Below are positions 47,755 through 59,506 of a DNA stretch of 64,000 nucleotides, piece by piece. A program made the translations under genes and the position numbers. Source of the stretch: Filosporella fistucella. Taxonomy: Eukaryota; Ascomycota; Leotiomycetes; Helotiales. Position 1 is the stretch's first letter. Each line of letters begins with the position of its first letter. Below the pieces are notes generated by a model, which did not search any database, had not been told where the DNA came from, and worked only from the letters and a program-made list of their open reading frames with translations. The stretch covers positions 1,116,001 to 1,180,000 of the forward strand of contig JAQJZZ010000005.1 in NCBI GenBank assembly GCA_030077755.1, in the 5' to 3' direction.

Positions 47755-48157
47755 GATTGCGATAATTGCGCTGCGGGGCGCCACGAAATGATGATTGTGG
47801 TTGTTGTGGTGCTTCTTCGCTGTCGGCGTATCGGATTTTGACTGTAAATGAGATTTGGAGATCGTAGACACGATATTATATTTCGAGGAGAGTAAGGCTG
47901 ACGGGTTGTTCAAATTCACCTTCACAGCAATTGCAGAGTCACAATCTTTTGGTGGGCGAGGAATTTGGTGGTGGGCTGTATGGAAAGGGTTTAGTGGGGA
48001 ATAGTGCCGACTTTTACCCAGCTCGCCCCATGTCATGTCAATATCCATCTCTCATGTCTTCAAGCTGTCCCAAGTGAAAGACATCACAACCGCCAGTTTG
48101 ACTTGCACATATTTGGGTATGAAATGTGTATGAAGTTCTTCGGAGTTTGATTTAGCA
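47755..48157. promoter_or_regulatory. Divergent promoter region between sui2 and nte1
   Basis: 403 bp between outward-facing start codons. There is no ORF of note apart from upstream extensions. It contains A/C-rich stretches; no specific regulator site can be claimed. Confidence 0.6.
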
Positions 48158-51100
48158 ATGGCAGCAAGTTCTGCCAATGCTGAAAATGTTCAGCATTCTG
48201 TTCTCTCGGTCTCTGAAACTGTTTCCTCGGTCATCCAGAGCTTCACAAGCCAGCCAAACGCCTTGAGCTCGCCCTTGCCTTCGACCCTGGCATTCTCCAA
48301 CGCAACATCTCTAGACCAGATAAACTTGCAACGGCCAGGGTGGCTTGGGATGTTTGGCAGAATGACCTTGTTCTTAATCAAAGTCATTCCAGGAATTCTC
48401 TACTGGGCCATAACTTTTACAACCATTACCATGCCTACATTTCTGTTCACTCTGTTCTCTACCAGCCTGACTTTTACGATGAACGCAACTACTTTGTGGG
48501 TGGATCCTGTTGTTATATACACGACGCACAAGCTGACATCTCCCACAGAATGCTCATTATGGTTGCACTCGTCTCGACGGTGAGCTGGTTTGTCCGGTAC
48601 AGATTCCTTAACATGTACGCGCGACTGCCACCGGAGCCCCAGAGGAAGGAACCTGAAATAGATTTGTATCCAGATACACAAGACGAGGGGTCGAAATCCG
48701 GATTCTCCAATTACTTAGACGAATTCCTTAGTGCCATAAAAGTGTTTGGCTATCTCGAACGGCCTGTTTTCCACGAACTCACACGTTCGATGCAGACGCG
48801 GAAGCTCATAGCTGGGGAGACGCTGAACTTGGCAGAAGAGAAGGGCTTTTGTTTGGTTGTTGATGGTCTGGTTGAGATTTTTGTGAAATCGTGGAGAGAA
48901 GGAGGAGAATCAGATTCCGAGCCGTCGAACTTCCATCCTGATGATTCAACTGATAGCGGCGAGGGAGGAAATCACCGACCTGCTCACCAAGGCTACCAGT
49001 TACTCACAGAAGTAAAGAACGGGGCTCCGATGTCGTCTCTTTTCTCTATTTTGTCACTATTTACAGAGGACGTGAAGCTTAGACATACTGAGGATGATGA
49101 TATGGATAATAGTGCCTCGAGTGCGGGCTTTGACGGACGTCGGCGTTTTCCATCAAGTGCTGGTCTTGCATACAAACATAGCCATGAAACTCCTCCATCT
49201 TTGCCAACGAGCCCGATATATGGCGCCCCCAGCCAAAATGGGCAGACCACATCGCGGGATCGGAGATCCTCGACGATGGCTAGCTCCACCGCCGGGGGGA
49301 CCCTTCCAAGAGTTCCTCCACTATCTCTTGATCCACGAGACGATGAATACAAACAGCGTCAAAGACCGAGAAAGATAAAGACGAGCTCAGCCCATCCAGA
49401 TATTGTTGCAAGAGCCACAGTTGATACCACCATTGCTATCATTCCAGCAAGTGCATTTCGTCGCCTTACTAGAGTATATCCGAAAGCTACGTCTCATATT
49501 GTCCAAGTCATTTTGACAAGACTTCAGAGAGTGACACTTGCAACAGGCCACTCATACCTTGGTCTTACAAGTGAAGTATTGCGTACAGAAAAGCATATGA
49601 ACAAATATACAACATATGAGCTTCCTAATTTCCTGCGTGGAGATGCTTTGGAACGACTGAAGGAAAAGTTTACCCGGGAGCGAGAGAGAATCGGAGCGGA
49701 AGAGGGCAGCAAAGGAATAGCTTTACACAATGCTGGTGCAGGTCGAAGGAGGCGGTCAAGCACGAGCCTTCGAAAGGAAGCAACCCTCCATGCTCTTTCT
49801 GGCAGGAGCCCACCGACTGTAAACCAAACTACCTTCGATACTCCGTCAACTCGTGATAATGGCGCAGTTCCAAGCCCAGGCGATCTTCTCACTAATATCC
49901 AGATGTCGCGGAATGGAGGTAGGAGGGCTACTCCAAGCTTTGGACAGTCGCCATCATCGGGTCACACTGGACAGGGACCGGAGGTGTGGCAGCATGATAC
50001 CCAGAGCCCTCTCGCTCAACGATCATTCAATCCCTTTGCCGCAACTTTGCATCCTCGAATGACCTTACATCGGCAGGAATCCATAGACGAGGACGGTATG
50101 TTTAGAGGATCAATATTGGAGTGCATATTTAAAGCAATTGGACTGACCAACACTCAAAACGCGTTGAGAATGTCAGATTCTGTTGAGGCTTCCCCAAGAC
50201 TTGTTTCATACGACCAGAAGAGGCAGAAAGCTGTTTTTAGTAACAACGCTTTTGGATTTATTGATCCTTACGAGGGGTCCGCAGATGGAGACACCGAATC
50301 TATGACATCGGGAGGCATAAGCACAGGAGGATTTCCTGGTACTCAAGGTCTGGCTCATGAACTCCGGGATGAAGTGGAAATTGTATTCTTTCCCAAAGGA
50401 TCAGTACTTGTAGAACAGGGGGAGCGTAACCCAGGTCTGTACTATGTGGTCGATGGATTCCTGGATGTCAGTGTCCCGCTAGACGAAAAATCAGATACCA
50501 CTGTGTTAGGTCAAACCCATAGGCCATCGACAGGAGGCAAATTTGGCGACGAAACCCTTGCACCTCTATCTCGAACTCGCACTGGCTCTTCTCGCGCTTC
50601 TGGCTCTGCCATCGGTATCAGTGGCGTTGACGGCAAGAAAAGAAAGCAGGCAGGTTGGAAAAGTCTCGCGCTCATAAAACCTGGTGGTATTGCTGGCTAT
50701 ATAGGCACGATTTCATCATATCGCTCTTTCATCGATGTCGTGGCGAAAACGGATGTCTATGTCGGATTTTTGCCCCGGTCATCGTTGGAGCGAATCGTCG
50801 AAAAATATCCTGTAGTCCTCCTCACCATGGCGAAGCGGTTGACAAGCCTCTTACCCAGGCTTATTTTACACATTGATTTTGCTCTAGAATGGGTACAAGT
50901 CAACGCCGGCCAGGTTATCTATCACCAAGGGGACGACAGCGATGCCATCTATATTGTGCTCAACGGTCGTCTTCGCTTGGTCGTGAATAATGAAGAGGCG
51001 GGCATGAAGGTAGTGGGGGAATTTGGGCAGGGAGAAAGCGTTGGTGAGCTGGAGGTTATGACAGAATCCGCACGCCCTGCGACTCTACATGCAATTCGAG

Positions 51101-53039
51101 ACACAGAGCTTGCGAAATTTCCAAAGACTCTTTTCAACAGCTTGGCCCAAGAGCACCCAGGTATCACCATAAAAATCTCCAAAATTATAGCATCTCGAAT
51201 GCGAGCTTTGGTCGAAGATCCTGTCTTCGTACAAGGCAAGAAGGAGATGTCAGGAGCAACAAATAATAAGGTGTCCTCCACAATCAACCTACGAACGGTA
51301 GCCATTCTACCTGTAACTGCTGGTGTTCCGGTCGTTGAATTTGCCAGCCGCTTGATGAATGCCCTAACTCAAATAGGTGCGCCCAATGGTGTCACTTCTC
51401 TCAATCAAGCCGCTATTCTGAATCACCTCGGGAGGCATGCATTCAGTCGCATGGGAAAATTGAAACTTTCTCAATATCTAGCTGACCTCGAGGAAAAGTA
51501 TGGCTTGGTGTTGTATGTCGCTGGTGAGTTATTCGGATCTTTGTCCTCTCCTGGCGGAAAAGCTTCGTACTCAAGGTGGAGCTCTTTCAACGATTGCCGG
51601 AAATTCTTTCCATATGTCTCTTGACATTACGAGATTCAAGTGCGTAAAGGTTGATGCATTTATTAACTTTCATAGATACTAATGTCAATTCTCCCTGGAC
51701 ACAAACCTGTATCAGTCAAGCTGACTGTATCCTTCTCGTCGGCTTGGCCGAAGGCTCTCCAGCGATTGGTGAGTATGAGCGTTTCTTGCTGGGTATGAAA
51801 ACTACTGCAAGAAAAGAACTTGTACTTTTACATGCAGACCGATTCTCGCCGCAAGGTGTGACGCGAGCATGGCTGCGTAATCGGGTGTGGATCAATGGCG
51901 GCCACCATCATGTACAAATGGCATTTCGAACAAGCTCCGTGCCAGTCCATCCCCAGACCAGGAAATTTGGCTCTGCATTGAAGCAGCGAGTACAAGTCAT
52001 TCAAGCAGAGATACAAAAATACACTTCTCGAAGGGTTCGGCAGACACCACTATATTCCGCTGAAACTCCTTTCAAGGGCGATTTTCATCGGATTGCCAGA
52101 CGTCTCTGTGGTAAATCTATCGGTCTTGTGCTTGGTGGTGGGGGTGCCCGAGGTATATCGCAAGTCGGCATTATCAGAGCTTTGGAGGAATCGGGGATTC
52201 CGATCGATATCATTGGAGGAACTTCTATTGGCGCTTTCATTGGAGCACTATATGCCCGAGATGCTGATGTTGTTCCAATGTACGGTCGTGCAAAAAAGTT
52301 CGCAGGACGAATGGCAAGTATGTGGCGATTCGCACTGGACTTAACATATCCATCCGCTTCTTATACTACCGGCCACGAATTCAATCGTGGAATATTCAAG
52401 ACATTTGGCAATACTCAAATCGAAGATTTCTGGCTAGAATTCTACTGCAATACCACAAATATTAGCAAGAGTCGCTCGGAAATACACACCAGTGGCTACG
52501 CTTGGAGATATGTGCGGGCATCAATGTCATTAGCTGGGCTTCTTCCTCCCCTTTGTGACGAGGGAAGCATGCTTCTAGACGGTGGATACGTTGATAACCT
52601 TACGGTATCACACATGAAATCCCTTGGCGCAGATGTAATCTTTGCGATAGATGTGGGAAGCCTGGACGATGATACTCCACAGAACTTCGGCGATTCGTTA
52701 TCTGGTTTCTGGGCTTTTGCGAATCGATGGAATCCATTCTCAGCCTTCCCAAACCCACCCACACTAGCCGAGATACAAGCTCGACTGGCATATGTCTCCA
52801 GCGTAGATGCCCTCGAAAGAGCGAAGACGACCCCTGGATGTCTTTATATGAGACCTCCCATCGATGATTATGGCACTTTGGATTTTGGCAAGTTCGATGA
52901 AATTTATCAGGTGGGATACCGCTATGGCCAAGAGTTCGTAGGGAAGATGAGGGAGCGTGGAGTTCTGCCCTTGGTAGATGAGACAGAGGAGAAGAAGGCT
53001 CTGCGTAGAACAATGGCACCTCGTAGGGCGAGTATATAA
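48158..53039 (+). CDS. nte1: Lysophospholipase Nte1 (neuropathy target esterase homologue)
   Basis: ER phospholipase B that deacylates phosphatidylcholine. Three exons (48158-48495, 48549-51523, 51676-53039) give 1558 residues. It has N-terminal membrane segments (about residues 65-135 and [17 protein letters not shown]), then cyclic-nucleotide-binding-like domains. Of these, [27 protein letters not shown] and [22 protein letters not shown] are clear. The patatin domain has the oxyanion loop GGGGARG, nucleophile GTSIG and the partner Asp in LDGGYVDN. Between the CNB domains the protein is Ser-rich and probably disordered. The second intron is 152 nt, larger than others in the window; retaining it would stop translation before the patatin domain. 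The product matches fungal Nte1 along its whole length. Confidence 0.95.
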
Positions 53040-53837
53040 CGTGCTGTGTATATATAAGTGCCAGGGAGTTATGGAGACATGGTGCATCGTCGGCGCTCAG
53101 AATACCCATAGTCGTAGAAGATGAATATGCATTTGCAACTTCGCTCTTGAAGCAAACCTCAAACTGGCTGAAGGAGACGGATCTTGTAGAATTTCTCTCA
53201 ATCTATTATCTAATTACGGTGACTACTAGGTACATGCTCGGGCTTTGCCAGCGCTTCATACACCTTGGGAAAGTCAACTTTGACACTGTCTACTTTTGAG
53301 GACGAGTAAATGACACGTTTTGACGAGATACATATCATCGATTGCACCAAGTAGATCGATCTGTGATGGCATAAGTTGTTGGACATTGTCAGAAACTCAA
53401 AGTTAGACGCAAATTTCCTGAGAGCTACATCAGTTGTGTAAAGTTACCTCAGCCATGCTTTCATGTTCCCTATTGCAGACGAGGCAAATCACCACACCTA
53501 CATCTTAAACCACCACTATTTTCTCCTCTTACCAGGAGGGGAACCTCCAAGACTTTGCTTTTTCTGCTTGGTAGTTTGGAAAGTCCCGAATGCAGCTTTC
53601 GTCAGGCTCCGGTAAGCACTGAAATCTAAGCAGAATACCACTCTCGGCTCAAGGTCTCGGCCGCAGCCGGATCCCGCCACTAGAGCATGGAACCAAAAAT
53701 CCAGAAAAACAACGAACGCCATCAAAGTCATCCTCGATAGGGCTCTTGGAATCGTAACGGAGCATAAAGCTGCTGTGGCACCCATTGGGGTTGATGAATA
53801 CGTTGGGAGACTCGAGAACTGGAATATAGCCCTTATC
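53040..53837. other. Intergenic: nte1 3' flank and guanine deaminase promoter
   Basis: About 0.8 kb. A minus-strand 121-codon ORF (53516-53881) overlaps the deaminase start and has no known motif, so it is not called. Confidence 0.55.
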
Positions 53838-55260
53838 ATGGCAGGCCAAAATCCGAGGTCGCTCTTCTTGGGCAGCTTCATCTATAGCAAGAGCCTGGAT
53901 GAGCTAGAATATCTCCACGATACAGCTGTATTTGTCGATGAGAAAGGTGTGATTCTTGGTATCGAGAGTGCTTGTGATCAGAAAAAGGCAGAGGAAGTGA
54001 TATTCCCAAAACTAGGCTGGATCGCCGGGGAGGTCACAATTCGGGCAGCTCAACCTGGTCAATTCTTCTTCCCAGGCTTTATTGGTTTGTAGCAGCCCCA
54101 TATTCAAGAATTTGTTACTAACCCTGGGTCCAGATACACATATCCATGCTTCACAATATCCCAATGCCGGAATCTTTGGCAAGACCACACTACTTGATTG
54201 GCTGAACACTTATACTTTCCCCATGGAAAGTAGCCTGTCATCAGAGCTAAAAGCAAGGACTGTTTATACACGTTGCATTCAACGCACTCTTTCTCACGGA
54301 ACGACCACAGCCTCATACTATGCTACCATTTCTGTACCATCCACCAATCTCCTAGCGGATCTTTGTCTCTCCTATGGTCAACGTGCCTTCATTGGCCGTT
54401 GCTGTATGGACACGCTTTCTCCAGATTTCTACCGTGACATCTCACCTGCTGCCGCTCTGGCCGATACTCGTGCAACAATCTCTCACATCGCCAGCATCGA
54501 TCCAACGCACTCACTTATCACACCTATCCTTACTCCTCGCTTTGCTCCCAGCTGTTCCAGCGAGCTGATGCACGGTCTCGGTGCCCTTCAAAAGGAAACC
54601 AATCTGCCTGTTCAAACGCACATCTCAGAAAATAAGAATGAGATCGCACTGGTCAAATCCATGTTTCCAGAGCATGAGCATTACACCGATGTGTATGATA
54701 AGCATGGCTTACTTGGCCCCAAGACGATTCTGGCTCATGCTATTCATCTGAGCGAGCATGAAGTGGATCTCATCAAGTCGAGGGAAAGCAAGATCAGCCA
54801 TTGCCCAGCGAGTAACTCAGCCATTACAAGTGGGACGGCAAAAGTCAGGCAATTGTTAAACAAAGGGATTGATATTGGACTCGGTACAGATATGAGTGGC
54901 GGGTATAGTCCTAGTATCCTAGAAGCAGTCAGGCAAGCCAGCTTGGTTAGCAGACATGTTGCTATGGAAGGAGATGATGAAGCGAAATTGAGTATTGAGG
55001 AGGTTCTCTATCTTGGAACCAAGGGAGGGGCAAAGGTTGTGGGCTTGAGTGATAAGATTGGATCTTTTGGAGTAGGCATGGAGTGGGATGCTCAACTGAT
55101 TGGGTTGGGGAAGGTTGATGAAGAGGAAATCGGACCTGTTGATATATTTGGCTGGGAGAGTTGGGAGGAGGTCATTGCGAAGTGGGTGTTTAATGGTGAT
55201 GATAGGAATACCCTGGCGGTATGGGTGAAAGGACGTTTGGTTCATGAAAGGAAATTATAA
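53838..55260 (+). CDS. Guanine deaminase
   Basis: Amidohydrolase that converts guanine to xanthine in purine salvage and breakdown. Two exons (53838-54084, 54134-55260) give 457 residues; the intron donor is GTTTGT. The open frame extends upstream to 53775 only through a GTG, so the ATG at 53838 (MAGQNPRSLFLGSF) is the start. Zinc-binding motifs are complete: FPGFIDTHIHASQYPN (His85, His87), THISEN, LAHAIHLSEHE and the catalytic Asp in GLGTDMSGG. The Ser-rich segment HCPASNSAITSG fits the Gud1 family. The C-terminal sheet ends with NTLAVWVKGRLVHERKL. Confidence 0.93.
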
Positions 55261-55665
55261 GAGCAGTGCTTCAAATACCTAGACTTAGATGGCTGTCGAA
55301 TGTATAGAATGACCCTGTTGCCACTGTCTGATTGTTTAGGAGTTTAGGGCAGTTTTTGTATGTAGGGGGGGAGAAGATTAGGGTTTGCGAGTGCTATTGC
55401 CTGTCCAGCCTGTCCAAAAAGGTACATCCAGAGAAACACGAATCGAGAATTCGATTCGCTCCAGTTACAACCAGGCCTAAGCAGTTTCTCAGGGAAGATC
55501 TATAGTAGTCTCAATTGAAACAAGTAGGGCAAAAGCGAAAGTGTGAAGTATTGAAGAAGAATGCAATGACTGATTCATGCCTTTGAAGATGGAAACGTAT
55601 TATATCCAATAAAGAATAAGTGTAAAGATGCCAGTCGGAAATAAATCCCAGTCCGTGGGTCGTTG
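55261..55665. other. Intergenic between convergent genes
   Basis: 405 bp of 3' flank shared by the deaminase and the 2EXR gene; no gene seen. AATAAA-like words occur near 55609. Confidence 0.6.
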
Positions 55666-56445
55666 CTAAACAGTCCACTTCCGAACCTGCTGGAAATTCT
55701 CATACATCAAGGTGTTTCCCATGTAGAGCTTCCCTCCACAGCAAAAATGCAGTGCTTCCATGATATCCTCATGCTCCTTCTCAGGATACTCGTTCATGAA
55801 TAGAAATGCCTTGTCCGGTACTCTGATTATGCGTTCATATTTGCATGCCTCGCTGCTGATTCTCAGGGCATCCAAGAATTGAGCATAGGCATCTGATGCG
55901 GCGATGGCAAGCCTCGTCAAACCCATCTCCATCATAACCAGATCCTCCCATTCTCTGATTCCCCATACTAATTCCAATTTCCGAAGTTCTCCATGGCGTG
56001 CTCGACTACCTAGTGTCTTGAGGACCTTGCCGAATGATAGGTATCTGGGAGTGATTGGGGGCATCACGATGTGAACAGAGGTTATAAGTCGGCTTGCCGT
56101 CTGCCCCATCATTTTCAGCATGGTGACAACGCCTGGCGTTTGTTTGTCGCCTTCGAAGGTAGGGAAGTAAAATGTATTCTTTGCCCAGAATATCCCCTTA
56201 GTCTCAGCGTATATCTGCCGACATGTTTGCGGTAGTGACAACGAAGTATATTCTCGAGGTTCTGACGGATCTCTTAGCTCCCAATTGGGATTGTTGCATA
56301 GTCGGAGTCGAGGTTTAGTTGAGGACGACTTGATAATTTTTCGTGGCGGCGGCTCAGTGGCCTCTACGAAACCTTGCGGAGATATGAGGACATACTCGTA
56401 GATCTGATCACGAAGCTCTCGTGGAAGATCGAGAAATGAGGGCAT
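55666..56445 (-). CDS. 2EXR/DUF7730-type, F-box-like fungal protein
   Basis: Single exon, 259 residues. It begins MPSFLDLPRELRDQIYEYVL, the F-box-like helix that opens many fungal 2EXR/DUF7730 proteins, then SLPQTCRQIYAETKGIFWAKNTFYF, the second family hallmark. No leucine-rich repeats or other catalytic part follow. Such proteins form large, poorly understood families in filamentous ascomycetes; a role as an SCF adaptor is not shown. It is convergent with the guanine deaminase gene. No intron is needed, and the first ATG is used. Confidence 0.8.
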   Translation of the reverse strand: MPSFLDLPRELRDQIYEYVLISPQGFVEATEPPPRKIIKSSSTKPRLRLCNNPNWELRDPSEPREYTSLSLPQTCRQIYAETKGIFWAKNTFYFPTFEGDKQTPGVVTMLKMMGQTASRLITSVHIVMPPITPRYLSFGKVLKTLGSRARHGELRKLELVWGIREWEDLVMMEMGLTRLAIAASDAYAQFLDALRISSEACKYERIIRVPDKAFLFMNEYPEKEHEDIMEALHFCCGGKLYMGNTLMYENFQQVRKWTV

Positions 56446-59400
56446 GGATAATGTGCTGTTCGCAGCAGTTGAGAGAATCCGGGGTTGATAACGGGCTATT
56501 TTGCGCCAAGCCGCTAGGATCGATCAAATATAGGGGCTGCAAGAGGAGATTCGACGAGACCCATCGAGCTACGAAACCAAGATACTCAAGTGGTATATAT
56601 GTTCAGAATGGAAATCACCTTTGACCTAGTGGATTTCAAGTACTGCGAAAAATTTTGTAGTCAATTTTTGTGTGTCCGGGATCCGGTTATGTAGCATCTT
56701 AGCCTTTTCCTATTGCTCCAAAATCACAGTTAGTTTGAAAACGGTCTATATCTCTTTCCTACTCACTCCTTGTGTAAATTTGTGTCTGTCCATGGTCTAA
56801 GAGCTTCAATGCATGCAATGATCACCAAATGCATGGACAAGATGTCCAAGCTGTGTGCAAAATGCCGGCAAGAAACTATTCTTGATTTCTTGCGATTCCA
56901 ATCGTATTTGTTGCCATCTGTTGTTCTTCGTCAGGTCGATTTATCACAATTCGTCTGTTCAAAGTAGCTGCTTGGGTCTCTCGGATGTATCAGCCGTTCC
57001 ATGGAATATCAAGACCAACGGTAGTAAGTAAACCAAACCCATTTCAACGACCTATTGTAGGATTGCTACTACCCGGTGATGATAACTTTGGAAATATTAT
57101 TCTGTAGCTGTTGTGCTCCTGATGTGCTGCGGTCTTAAATGAGATTTGGGTAGAGTATCAAGTCCATATTCTTGTCCTTTGCTGGATTTCCACCCTCGTT
57201 TCCACATAGTGAACAAGCTGCGTCTAACTCCTTCTAGGAACTTCAAACTTTGATATCAGAATACCGATAGCATTTAGGTTGTTTCTACTGCGTCAATAAT
57301 AGCTCACGTAGATGTCAGGCCTATTCCAAGGCAGGATCTGATTTTGTAGCTACTACATCATCATATCCTCTCCAGAGGCAAACCTCAAAATACGCTACGC
57401 AGATTGTTCCAGGAACAGCCCAAAGAGCTGCCGAACGTTACCAGGTGCCATGAAGCTTATCATGTTGCGATATCTGGTTGAAATATGTGTGGGTGTGGCG
57501 AGCGAGGAGAGATGTTGAAATATATGGTACTCTCGATTGTGATGGGCAGTAAGGCGATCTGTAATGCATCCCTCTTTCTATGTGCAAGTTTTACAAGACT
57601 CATTAAGATTCAAGTATGGGGTGGCATCTCCAACCTCCATGATACTTGCCCTGCCTGGATGTTCAGTCTTGCAAGATGGCTGTACCAATTCAATTCCTGC
57701 ACGCAGGAAGGAGTGCGGTACACGTACTTTCATGCCCCCAAACTCGCTCAGGCGGTGTAACACACATTCTAGCTGCGACAGAAAAACGCGTTGCTTCTCC
57801 CTTGTAGGATTAAATTAGAACGCGCACTCTCACCCCCATTCGACAGCCTTCGTGGCCGGGTGGTTCACCAATTCCCCCTCCTGGTAAGCTCTCCAAATTT
57901 CACAACTAATAGTCAAAACTAACATGCAAATAGTCCTCCCCTCCAGGACCCAAAGAAAACACTCACCAAAAGATCACGGGGTCTCCCCGGAGATACGGCG
58001 GAAGAAAAACCACAGTGCCTCTCTCAGGCCAGGTTTCTTGATTAACGGACTTGACGAAATGATAAAAACGCGAAGATCATCAAGTTTTGCCATTTTGAAC
58101 TTTTTGCTGCGTCTTTTTACTGCCATTCTACTAGGACTTTTTTTGCCATCCCATGGAGAGATCTACTCGAACTGAGACGAGGAGTTCAATTCAAAAAATT
58201 ACTGCCAACGAGTGGACACAGGACAAATTTGTGTTCGTTTGAGGAAGTCGAGGAATCTCAAACAGTCTCGGATTTGAGGTGGATGATGACAATCCACAAT
58301 GCACTATTGTAACTGAGTCAAAGTAGCAGTAACGTAAGCTTAAAGTGTAAGCTGAGCTTAGGTAGTTACATTGTGAAGGAGTATCTAGAGTTTTGATAGC
58401 ATACATCCGATGTCACTTACTGGATCCACCCTAGAAGGTTTGTGTGTAACACGCCTCACTACTACTCAACCCAATGTATGCTCTTTAGTACGCAATATTC
58501 TGAATCAAAAGAAAGAAGGAAGAGTGAAAGTTTCTTAATTTCCCTCGCAAACATCCCGCCAATCGCACTTGGTGATACCTAGATACATAGCTACATCAAC
58601 TCCTATGTCTCGTTAAGCGCAACAGCGGCTTACGAATAAAGGAGCCTTTTAGACAATTAGCCAAAATGTTCGAGACTGGAGCATAAGGTTTTCAAAGGTA
58701 TATCAGAGTTCATAAGCAAATAAGCGCGTGGTGGTTTCAACTATATATAGATTTGGGGATAGCTTCCAGTTCCAGAGCCCAATATCCAATCATTACGTAT
58801 TCAGCCACGCGACGACGTTTTCGTAGGCGCGAGACTCGAAGGTGTCGGTTGCCTCCGCTGTTGTGACTGGGGCGGCTCATGCATCAAGGGGTGGAACCCA
58901 ATGGTTGGTACAGCCAATCCCGTAATGAGGTCATACTGCGCCGGCCTTGGCTCGTCTCAAAGAAAGATTCAAGATCCAGATCCCTGCAATGTCATTTCCA
59001 GCGAATAACGAGTAATAACGAGTAACATACGGCTGGACGGGCTGTCTCCCCAACATCATACCAAGGAATAGGAACAAGGACGAAGACAACGACACCACAC
59101 GACACGACACAACACCTCAACCTTCGCTTGCTCGTTTGCCAATACCATACGACATGCGGAACGGAACCTGGGCCCGACTAGATTAATACATCCTTCTTGC
59201 TATGATCTGAATTCTTCATCGTTGCTGAAACCACAAGTACCTTTGTCGTTCAAGATACCTTCATACCCTCATACCTCCCTACCTTCGTCCCATATACGGC
59301 TGGCTCCTTAATCCTTGAATCACTCAGTCACCGTGGCAAATTACTTGCGAATCACCCAAATCGCAGCAGATCACCGTTGACTCTGCACTGCCAGTACATT

Positions 59401-59506
59401 CACAGCTTCCTGCTCCACGACTCTTCCACTATAATATCCGGAAAAATTCCACCACCCCTACTCTATGTCTCGATAACCCAGACAATAATTCATTTCTGCG
59501 ATCAAT
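56446..59506. other. Intergenic region, about 3 kb, ending in a pyrimidine/adenine-rich leader
   Basis: No gene recognised. Plus-strand ORFs at 57485-57818 and 57924-58175 have no motif. The last 500 bases become C/A-rich (for example CGACACCACACGACACGACA near 59088-59107), as is common in fungal 5' leaders, and probably belong to the CSC1-like gene. Short direct repeats (ACGAGTAATAACGAGTAA) occur near 59007. Confidence 0.5.

Noticed and set aside
53516..53881. 121-codon minus-strand ORF overlapping the guanine deaminase start
   Set aside because: Antisense to a well-supported coding start, without known motif or good context.
57850..57900. GTGGCCGGGTGGTTCACCAA, resembling a tRNA A-box
   Set aside because: No B-box (GGTTCGAnTCC) or acceptor stem pairing found downstream; not a tRNA.
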